NCBI GenBank assembly: GCA_036507655.1
Contig: DATCIS010000017.1
Location: 1 to 6,590 of the forward strand
Direction of reading: 5' to 3'
Source of the DNA: 2-01-FULL-49-22 sp036507655
GTDB taxonomy: Bacteria; Patescibacteriota; Saccharimonadia; Saccharimonadales; UBA10212
DNA: 6,590 bases
Made by a program: the position numbers and the translations under genes. Under the pieces are notes generated by a model. That model was not told where the DNA came from and did no database searches. It saw only the letters and a list, made by a program, of their open reading frames with translations. How positions within the stretch are numbered: position 1 is the first letter of the stretch; the number at the start of each line of letters is the position of its first letter. Below are positions 1 to 3,875 of the stretch, one piece after another.

Positions 1-356
1 TATTGTAGAGAGATCAGGGCGTTGGCGACAATTGTTGAAAGTATAAGCAAAAAAACCGTAGAGGCCAGGATAAAAACCGATACGAAGCGGCGGATATGAT
101 AGGTGCGAATACTAAGAATAAGCGCCGTGGCCGAAGTAAACAGCATAAAGATCGCCATCAGGTAAATATCTAACGGCTTGCCGCTTTGGTACTGCGTTCC
201 GGTGATACTGGGGCGATAGGCCGCTGTGGTGGTTGGATTACGAGACGGATCAAAGCGCAAAAGTACCAAACTAACCCCTATGACTACTAAAATGGCCATC
301 AACGTCAAAAGCAGCAGTATAACCCGGTCGTGTAGGTATTTTTTGGATGCATCCAT
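1..356 (-). CDS. Three-helix membrane protein, C-terminus cut off by the window edge
   Basis: I do not recognise this protein. The reading frame is open from the ATG at 356 to the window edge (118 complete codons). It starts MDASKKYLHDR and shows three hydrophobic segments, about residues 12-33, 63-83 and 91-112. The middle linker is rich in Thr, Pro, Ser and Gln (about 36-60), and a basic turn (RTYHIRR, 84-90) lies between helices 2 and 3. The basic N-terminus predicts a cytoplasmic start, which puts the linker outside the cell. There is no usable Shine-Dalgarno. Instead a TATTAT box lies six bases before the ATG, so the transcript is probably leaderless. It is divergent from the tRNA-Thr/Gly pair. 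Being a real gene is likely from codon structure and helix pattern; no function can be given. Confidence 0.75.
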   Translation of the reverse strand, partial: MDASKKYLHDRVILLLLTLMAILVVIGVSLVLLRFDPSRNPTTTAAYRPSITGTQYQSGKPLDIYLMAIFMLFTSATALILSIRTYHIRRFVSVFILASTVFLLILSTIVANALISLQ

Positions 357-361
357 TCTCT

Positions 362-368
362 TATAATA
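362..368. promoter_or_regulatory. Shared, symmetrical -10 element for divergent transcription
   Basis: On the plus strand TATAAT (362-367) is a perfect -10 box placed 25 bases before the first base of tRNA-Thr. On the minus strand the same bases, shifted by one, read TATTAT (368-363), followed by six bases and the ATG of the membrane protein at 356. One element can therefore serve both directions. No good -35 is visible on either side. The bidirectional role is inferred from position. Confidence 0.55.
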
Positions 369-392
369 GTGTATAGTTTTTGGATTGATCGT

Positions 393-469
393 GCCACCTT
401 AGCTCAGCTGGCCAGAGCGCCACTTTCGTAAAGTGGAAGTCCGGGGTTCGAGTCCCCGAGGTGGCTCCA
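393..469 (+). tRNA. tRNA-Thr(CGT)
   Basis: Complete cloverleaf. The acceptor stem GCCACCT pairs with AGGTGGC (459-465). The D arm is GCTC/GAGC, the anticodon stem CCACT/AGTGG has loop TTCGTAA giving anticodon CGT (reads ACG), and the T arm is CGGGG-TTCGAGT-CCCCG. The discriminator is T466 and CCA (467-469) is encoded. One base separates it from the next tRNA, so the two are surely co-transcribed from the TATAAT box at 362-367. Confidence 0.96.
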
Positions 470-470
470 A

Positions 471-544
471 GCGGGATTAGTATAGCGGTAGTACGTTTGC
501 TTCCCAAGCAAGAAGCACGAGTTCAACTCTCGTATCCCGCACCA
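471..544 (+). tRNA. tRNA-Gly(CCC)
   Basis: Complete cloverleaf. Acceptor GCGGGAT pairs with ATCCCGC (534-540). The D arm GTAT/GTAC is short, the anticodon stem TTTGC/GCAAG closes on loop TTCCCAA giving anticodon CCC (reads GGG), and the T arm is ACGAG-TTCAACT-CTCGT. The discriminator is A541 and CCA (542-544) is encoded. It is the second member of the tRNA-Thr/Gly transcript. Confidence 0.95.
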
Positions 545-650
545 AACGGGTTCGGTGAACGAGCCGCGCAGACAAAATTTTGTTTACTTAATTTTGGCGA
601 GCAGCGAGGCAAGTTGCGCTAGCAACCTTCCCGCTATCCGCACCATTTAA
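545..650. repeat. Hairpin-rich intergenic segment ending in a tRNA-3'-end-like sequence
   Basis: No gene is seen here. Directly after the tRNA-Gly CCA comes a small hairpin (GGTTCG and CGAGCC around GTGAA, about 550-566), then a perfect 12-base palindrome ACAAAATTTTGT (572-583), then a GTTGC/GCAAC hairpin (614-627). It ends with CTATCCGCACCA (634-645), which resembles the end of tRNA-Gly (GTATCCCGCACCA) less one C and could also be the tail of a GCGGATA-type tRNA. No complete tRNA can be folded. It may be a remnant of a lost tRNA or of an insertion at the tRNA 3' end. Confidence 0.45.
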
Positions 651-653
651 GAT

Positions 654-854
654 TCAGGCGGCAACCGGATAAACAGTGTCGATAGTCTCTTGGCGCTGTG
701 GTGCGCTAATTGGTCCTAGTTCATAAACTTCAGCTGATACCTCAGGGCGACGAATAGTCTCAATAGCCCGTTGAAGACCTATGTAAATAACCGTGTAAAG
801 CAGTTTTTGGTCCTCGACAAATGTTTCAGCTCCGGCCTTGAGTCTTTCTTTCAT
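654..854 (-). CDS. Small hypothetical protein (66 aa)
   Basis: I do not recognise this protein. It is 66 residues, starts MKERLKAG, and is probably a short helical cytoplasmic protein: the middle (LLYTVIYIGLQRAIETIRR) could form an amphipathic helix, and the tail is rich in Ser, Pro and acidic residues and ends YPVAA. There is no signal peptide and no cysteine. The case that it is real rests on its control signals: AAAGGA (866-861) six bases before the ATG and a promoter with a perfect TTGACA box just upstream, giving a leader of about 26 bases. It is monocistronic, with a terminator hairpin just upstream isolating it from the tRNA-Asp side and the tRNA-Gly locus converging on its 3' end. It stops at TGA. 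Confidence 0.75.
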   Translation of the reverse strand: MKERLKAGAETFVEDQKLLYTVIYIGLQRAIETIRRPEVSAEVYELGPISAPQRQETIDTVYPVAA

Positions 855-886
855 CTTTATTCCTTTCTATTTTGCGCTTCAAGCTC

Positions 887-915
887 ATAATGCTACTGCG
901 TTTCCAGATTGTCAA
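887..915 (-). promoter_or_regulatory. Promoter of the 66-aa gene
   Basis: On the minus strand TTGACA (915-910, perfect -35) is followed after exactly 17 bases by CATTAT (892-887, four of six -10 positions). Transcription would start near 880, giving a leader of about 26 bases that carries AAAGGA before the ATG at 854. Confidence 0.7.
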
Positions 916-918
916 CTC

Positions 919-945
919 AAAAAACTCACCCTCATGTGAGCTTTT
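919..945 (-). terminator. Rho-independent terminator, possibly bidirectional
   Basis: Bases 920-929 pair with 936-945 around the loop CCTCAT. The core is CTCAC/GTGAG, extended by an A/T-rich lower stem. On the minus strand the stem runs into six T (924-919), which fits termination of transcripts from tRNA-Asp. On the plus strand CTTTT follows, weaker but usable. It insulates the 66-aa gene promoter, whose -35 lies four bases further on. Confidence 0.75.
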
Positions 946-952
946 CAGTTTC

Positions 953-972
953 CTTGGCGGGGCTGACGGGAT
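953..972 (-). repeat. Copy of the tRNA-Asp 3' end (20-base direct repeat, first copy)
   Basis: The 20 bases here are identical, in the same orientation, to 1156-1175. The latter cover the CCA end, discriminator, 3' acceptor strand and part of the T arm of tRNA-Asp(GTC). The copy includes the encoded CCA and two bases beyond it. The two copies are 203 bases apart, start to start, and enclose 183 bases without a gene. The arrangement is that of attachment-site-like duplication at a tRNA 3' end, but nothing in between could encode a mobility protein. Confidence 0.8.
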
Positions 973-1063
973 AGCGCTCCGGCTTACCCAGCTGGCGCTG
1001 GCCGCGCGGAGCTAACCCGCCCGCTCGCTTCGTCCGCTCTCAACCGCGGGTTCAAATCCCGCC
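956..1063. other. GC-rich multi-stem structured segment built partly from tRNA pieces
   Basis: Nested perfect stems are visible: GGCGGG (956-961) with CCCGCC (1058-1063); GCTCCG (976-981) with CGGAGC (1007-1012), enclosing CCAGC (988-992) with GCTGG (997-1001); and AACCCGC (1014-1020) with GCGGGTT (1046-1052), which competes with the T-arm fold GCGGG/CCCGC at 1046-1062. The last 17 bases (1045-1061) are an exact inverted copy of the tRNA-Asp T arm (1170-1186). No coding frame is convincing. It could be a folded RNA, a cruciform-prone DNA element or tRNA debris; sequence alone does not decide. Confidence 0.5.
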
Positions 1064-1124
1064 TCATTTAATAATTTCTCCGGAAGAGCAGCCCGACAAA
1101 ATGTATTCCATTATTGCCGGCGCG

Positions 1125-1151
1125 ATGAGAAACCGCGAAGGGGTTTCTCAT
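1125..1151. other. Ten-base-pair perfect hairpin downstream of tRNA-Asp
   Basis: ATGAGAAACC (1125-1134) and GGTTTCTCAT (1142-1151) are perfect inverted copies around a seven-base loop. The hairpin lies seven bases beyond the tRNA-Asp CCA end. On the minus strand no T-run follows (CGCGCC), so it is not a classical terminator. It may instead mark the 3' boundary for tRNA processing. Confidence 0.55.
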
Positions 1152-1157
1152 ATTTCT

Positions 1158-1233
1158 TGGCGGGGCTGACGGGATTTGAACCCGCGACCTTCTCCGTGAC
1201 AGGGAGACGAGCACTCCGCTGCTCCACAGCCCC
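1158..1233 (-). tRNA. tRNA-Asp(GTC)
   Basis: Complete cloverleaf on the minus strand. Acceptor GGGGCTG (1233-1227) pairs with CAGCCCC (1168-1162). The D arm is GAGC/GCTC, the anticodon stem TCTCC/GGAGA has loop CTGTCAC giving anticodon GTC, and the T arm is GCGGG-TTCAAAT-CCCGT. The discriminator is G (position 1161) and CCA is encoded (1160-1158). It starts 43 bases past the stop of the SurA-like gene and could be read through from it. Parts of it are duplicated at 953-972 (direct) and 1045-1061 (inverted). Confidence 0.95.
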
Positions 1234-1276
1234 GTAACAGATGTAGTTTAGCAAAAACAGGGGTGAAAATAAAGCT

Positions 1277-2401
1277 TTAGAATTTGACGTATATAGTCGG
1301 TGGTTGTTTGGTTTTGAACTCTTTGATATAGGTTGTTACGTCTTTTAAATTGAAAGAGATGTGCTGGGCGGTAACGGTTGTGTTATCGCTTTCCAGAACT
1401 TTGATGATTTCCAGCGTCACTGGCTGGCCGGCCTGGACCGGGCTGGCGACTATAATACCGGAGGTCTGCCCGGGCTTGAGCTTGAAAAGCACATCCACCA
1501 CTTGCGGTGGCACATTGGGGTTGGTTTTGGTGATGCCGAAACCATAAGCACCGCCGTTAGGTTTGGAATTTTGTTCCTCAGAGACCTTTTTAGCCAGCTC
1601 GGAGAAGTCTGTCCCTTGGTTGATTTGCAAAAGAGCTGATTGGGCCCGGGATTGGGCATCATTATCCAGTTTGGCGGCTAATTTTTCGGCTAAAATCTGG
1701 CTTTTGAGCGCCCGTTTAAAGTCCGATATTGACCAGCCCCAGTAATCACGCAACACATTGGCAAAGACTTTGTCGTTTGATCCCAGGCGGTTTTGGCTGC
1801 GGACAATGTCTATGCGCTCGTCAATCTCTTTACCGTTGACCCCAACATCGTTTTCCGAGGCCATTTTTTTGATGTAGGTATTGTTAATCACACTCTCCAG
1901 AACCTGTTCGCGGTAGGTTCTTACCTGTTTGTCGCCGCCAAAAAGATCCTGTTGCTGGGTTTGGTAATAATGGACATAGTGGCGCAGCTCGAACAGATAA
2001 TTTTCATAGTCAACGAAAGTGCCGCCGATACGGGCAATCGGGAATGGCACAACTTGGGTCACGCGGTACAGGAAAGCGTTGTATTGGTAATACTTATATA
2101 AGCCCAGTGAGCAATAGGTCAGCATGGCAATAATTGCCGTTATCACCAACGTGCTGGTGATAAGTACGATTCGGTGTTTGGAATGAGCCAAAGGGTAAAT
2201 GAACTTACGGGCGCCCTTTAAAACCTCTTCTCGGTGTTCAGCGATGGTCTCGTTAGTTATCCTTGGCACGTTTTCATCAGTAATTGGCGCCGGCTGGTTT
2301 TCGGCCAATGGATTAAGAGCGGTAGTGGCCTTTTCTACGGCATTGTCCGGAACCAGGTCGCGGACTTTTTTGACCCTTTTTCTAAGTCTTTTTCTTATCA
2401 T
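1277..2401 (-). CDS. Membrane-anchored SurA-like / parvulin-type peptidyl-prolyl isomerase
   Basis: This is probably a foldase or chaperone for exported proteins, in the manner of SurA/PrsA. A very basic start (MIRKRLRKRVKK) and about 75 cytoplasmic residues precede one transmembrane helix (about 77-100), so the rest faces outside. Residues about 105-245 resemble a SurA N-terminal chaperone region (GTFVDYENYLFELRHY, then VLRDYWGWSISDFKRAL). Residues about 246-338 match the later part of a parvulin domain: DFSELAKKVSEE, GGAYGFG, VVDVLFKLKPGQTSG, EIIKVLE. The usual first strand (A-x-H-I-L) is not where expected, but AQHISF appears after the domain at 345-350. Glu331 takes the place of the second conserved His. 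Catalysis is therefore uncertain; a chaperone-only role is possible. The ATG overlaps the TGA of the PH-domain gene as ATGA, which points to translational coupling. Confidence 0.82.
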   Translation of the reverse strand: MIRKRLRKRVKKVRDLVPDNAVEKATTALNPLAENQPAPITDENVPRITNETIAEHREEVLKGARKFIYPLAHSKHRIVLITSTLVITAIIAMLTYCSLGLYKYYQYNAFLYRVTQVVPFPIARIGGTFVDYENYLFELRHYVHYYQTQQQDLFGGDKQVRTYREQVLESVINNTYIKKMASENDVGVNGKEIDERIDIVRSQNRLGSNDKVFANVLRDYWGWSISDFKRALKSQILAEKLAAKLDNDAQSRAQSALLQINQGTDFSELAKKVSEEQNSKPNGGAYGFGITKTNPNVPPQVVDVLFKLKPGQTSGIIVASPVQAGQPVTLEIIKVLESDNTTVTAQHISFNLKDVTTYIKEFKTKQPPTIYVKF

Positions 2402-2967
2402 GATTCGACTGCTTTTGCCACGTCTTCCTGATAAGGTCTTTGTGACGGGTGGATACCCATTTCACGCAGTATATGGACCATTTTTTTCTGGACTTTTTCC
2501 GGATGATGGACGTCTCTAATCACCAAATCTCCCACATAGGTTTGTATAGTTATTGTACCAAAGTGAAGCATTGTCTCTTCCAGGCCGGCAATCTGGTAAT
2601 TAATCATCTGAATCTGCTCCAGGCCGATATCGACGAAGTTGATTTGCAGCAAGCTGCGGCTTTGCTGGATAAAGCGCTGATCGGTCATGATGTAAACGCT
2701 AAAGTACCACTTCACCCACCAGGGGAAAAGCAGGATTAGTGCTAAAACCAGACCCAAGGCGAGGCCGCCGAAGAACCAGCTGTATTCGGGCTTGATTAGA
2801 GCCGGAATCATTCCTGCAAGCAGACCGACGGCCGCCAGCACAATCCCCTTGCGCATCACAATTGGATGTTTTTTGAATACCAGCTTAACTTCTTCATCGT
2901 CAAACTGCTCTCTAAAGTATTTGGCTTTGGGTTCTTTCTCTTCTTGTGCGTCTTTTTCTTCAGACAT
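2398..2967 (-). CDS. PH domain-containing two-helix membrane protein (YdbS/bPH2-like)
   Basis: A 189-residue membrane protein. A charged, Glu/Lys-rich cytoplasmic N-terminus (1-40) is followed by two transmembrane helices (about 41-59 and 64-89) and then a bacterial PH-like domain (about 91-165). That domain has the family signs: YIMTDQRFIQQ at its start, the FVDIGLEQIQ segment, and a FGTITIQT strand followed by DLVIRDVHHPEKV. Families of this type sit at the membrane; their substrates are mostly unknown, so no reaction is assigned. Both termini are predicted to be cytoplasmic. Its last four bases overlap the SurA-like gene, so the two form an operon. It starts 40 bases after tRNA-Arg. No Shine-Dalgarno is visible before the ATG at 2967; TATAAG (3000-2995) is a possible -10, otherwise it is read through from tRNA-Arg. 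Confidence 0.85.
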   Translation of the reverse strand: MSEEKDAQEEKEPKAKYFREQFDDEEVKLVFKKHPIVMRKGIVLAAVGLLAGMIPALIKPEYSWFFGGLALGLVLALILLFPWWVKWYFSVYIMTDQRFIQQSRSLLQINFVDIGLEQIQMINYQIAGLEETMLHFGTITIQTYVGDLVIRDVHHPEKVQKKMVHILREMGIHPSQRPYQEDVAKAVES

Positions 2968-3007
2968 ATTTATAGGTTACAGCGTTTACTTCATCTTATA
3001 AAGCTCG

Positions 3008-3082
3008 TGGTGCCCCCGAGAGGATTCGAACCTCTAGCTTCTCCTTAGGACGGAGTTGTTTTATCCATTGAACTACAGGGGC
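3008..3082 (-). tRNA. tRNA-Arg(CCT)
   Basis: Complete cloverleaf on the minus strand. Acceptor GCCCCTG (3082-3076) pairs with CGGGGGC (3018-3012, one wobble pair). D arm with AGTTCAATGGATA, anticodon stem ACTCC/GGAGA (outermost pair is A-A) around loop GTCCTAA giving anticodon CCT (reads AGG), and T arm AGAGG-TTCGAAT-CCTCT. The discriminator is A (3011) and CCA is encoded (3010-3008). G32 in the loop is unusual but occurs in this isoacceptor. It lies between the tRNA half and the PH-domain gene on the same strand. Confidence 0.93.
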
Positions 3083-3092
3083 TTACCGGGGT

Positions 3093-3123
3093 CCCCGCAA
3101 AATTGCGAAGCGATTTTGTGGGG
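3093..3123 (+). repeat. 14-base-pair hairpin with a three-base loop
   Basis: Bases 3093-3106 pair along their whole length with 3110-3123 around the loop GAA, counting two G-T wobbles, when read on the plus strand. On the minus strand, the direction of the flanking tRNAs, those two become A-C mismatches. The CAAAATT core recalls the ACAAAATTTTGT palindrome near tRNA-Gly and ACAAAATG near tRNA-Asp. It sits exactly between tRNA-Arg and the truncated tRNA half, with no T-run on either side. Confidence 0.7.
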
Positions 3124-3125
3124 TG

Positions 3126-3163
3126 GTTTGACGGCGGCGCTCTATCCACTGAGCTACCGGGCC
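3126..3163 (-). pseudogene. Truncated tRNA: 5' half only
   Basis: Read on the minus strand from 3163, the sequence has a plausible acceptor strand GGCCCGG, then TA, a D arm GCTC-AGTGGATA-GAGC, G26 and CCGCC as the first half of an anticodon stem. The resemblance then stops: no GGCGG partner, T arm or CCGGGCC 3' acceptor strand follows before tRNA-Arg. TAAAAT (3178-3173) lies nine bases before its first base, where a tRNA -10 box would be, so a promoter may survive. I read it as the remnant of a tRNA gene cut at the anticodon; an interrupted tRNA is a less likely alternative. Confidence 0.65.
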
Positions 3164-3185
3164 ATGCTGCCTATTTTAACCTGTT

Positions 3186-3737
3186 TTAGTATGAATGGAG
3201 TTCCGACTCCGAGAACCAGAGGTTGATTTCGAAGTCGGCTTCGGTTCTGTCGCCGGAGGCGTGGACCAGATTTTTTATCGAGCGCTTCTCGGTATTGGCT
3301 TTAATGGCTGAATCGTCGGAATAATCGCCCCTTATGGTACCGGGTTCGGCTTTGGCCGGGATGGTGTGTCCGGCGATGTCGCGTCCTAACTTGATAGCAT
3401 TATTACCTTCTAAGACCATAGCCATAACTGGTCCGGAGACCAAAAAATCAACCAGCCATTTATGAAGCTGCAAGCCGATGGCATGCGGGTCTTGGCTGCC
3501 GAAAATAGTCTTGGCATTCTGGCCGTGTTCTTTGTGGCTTTCAAGCGTCTTATGCCCCATGCCCTTTATAAATTCTTGGCGGGCGCTGGGATAGTGCTTT
3601 TCCGCCAATTGCCTATCCGGCCAAATCATTTTGGCGGCTAAAATCTTCAAACCAGCTTTTTCAAAGCGGCTGATAATCTCACCGACCAGCCCGCGTTGCA
3701 CAGCATCGGGCTTCAAAATAATCAAAGTTCTCTCCAT
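3186..3737 (-). CDS. ndk: Nucleoside diphosphate kinase, long form with insertions
   Basis: Transfers the gamma phosphate from ATP to other nucleoside diphosphates through a phosphohistidine, in the cytoplasm. The N-terminal motif ERTLIILKPDAVQRGLVGEI (with Lys9), SGPVMAMVLEG (101-111), PGTIRGDYS (132-140) and the active-site region NLVHASGDRTEADFEINLWF (His159) are all present. At 183 residues it exceeds the usual 140 or so. The extra lies in two places: about 51-93, replacing the short helical hairpin before SGPV, and about 10 residues between TIRGD and the active-site Asn-x-x-His. The catalytic segment reads HASGD rather than HGSDS. I associate this long form with CPR bacteria. It has no Shine-Dalgarno; a promoter lies so close that the leader would be about five bases. 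It is divergent from the recombinase gene. Confidence 0.95.
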   Translation of the reverse strand: MERTLIILKPDAVQRGLVGEIISRFEKAGLKILAAKMIWPDRQLAEKHYPSARQEFIKGMGHKTLESHKEHGQNAKTIFGSQDPHAIGLQLHKWLVDFLVSGPVMAMVLEGNNAIKLGRDIAGHTIPAKAEPGTIRGDYSDDSAIKANTEKRSIKNLVHASGDRTEADFEINLWFSESELHSY

Positions 3738-3748
3738 GCTTGAGGGTC

Positions 3749-3777
3749 ATTTTAACAGATACGAACACTGAAGACAA
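3749..3777 (-). promoter_or_regulatory. Promoter of ndk, nearly leaderless
   Basis: On the minus strand TTGTCT (3777-3772) and TAAAAT (3754-3749) are 17 bases apart. Transcription would begin about 3742, some five bases before the ATG at 3737. No Shine-Dalgarno could fit, which matches its absence. Confidence 0.6.
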
Positions 3778-3802
3778 ATAATGTTCAATACTCAAGATTC
3801 AA

Positions 3803-3826
3803 TTGTCAATGAATGAATATTGATAA
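3803..3826. promoter_or_regulatory. Imperfect inverted repeat in the ndk/xer divergent region
   Basis: TTGTCAAT (3803-3810) and ATTGATAA (3819-3826) are inverted copies with one mismatch, separated by eight A/T-rich bases. It lies between the two divergent promoters and could be an operator. In such A/T-rich sequence chance is a fair alternative. Confidence 0.25.
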
Positions 3827-3844
3827 TTAGGCATTGCAATAGGG

Positions 3845-3871
3845 TTGATATTGTACGACATCTACTATTAA
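3845..3871 (+). promoter_or_regulatory. Possible promoter of the recombinase gene, leaderless
   Basis: TTGATA (3845-3850) and TATTAA (3866-3871) are 15 bases apart, which is short. The -10 ends four bases before the ATG at 3876, so the start site would fall at or next to the start codon. No Shine-Dalgarno is visible. Confidence 0.4.
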
Positions 3872-3875
3872 ACTT

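Noticed and set aside
572..600. ACAAAATTTTGT followed by TT as terminator of the tRNA-Thr/Gly transcript
   Set aside because: The stem is A/T only, has no loop and no continuous T-run follows; termination there is not supported.
1014..1066. A further tRNA on the plus strand, suggested by a perfect T arm at 1046-1062
   Set aside because: No matching acceptor, D or anticodon arm can be assembled around it; it is an exact inverted copy of the tRNA-Asp T arm.
1350..2101. Plus-strand frames inside the SurA-like gene
   Set aside because: They are antisense shadows of a well-supported coding frame with recognisable domains, and lack promoters and ribosome sites of their own.
654..2967. Recoded TGA as in Gracilibacteria/Absconditabacteria
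   Set aside because: TGA closes the 66-aa gene, the PH-domain gene (within a typical ATGA overlap) and the proline-rich gene, and no gene here needs TGA to be sense.
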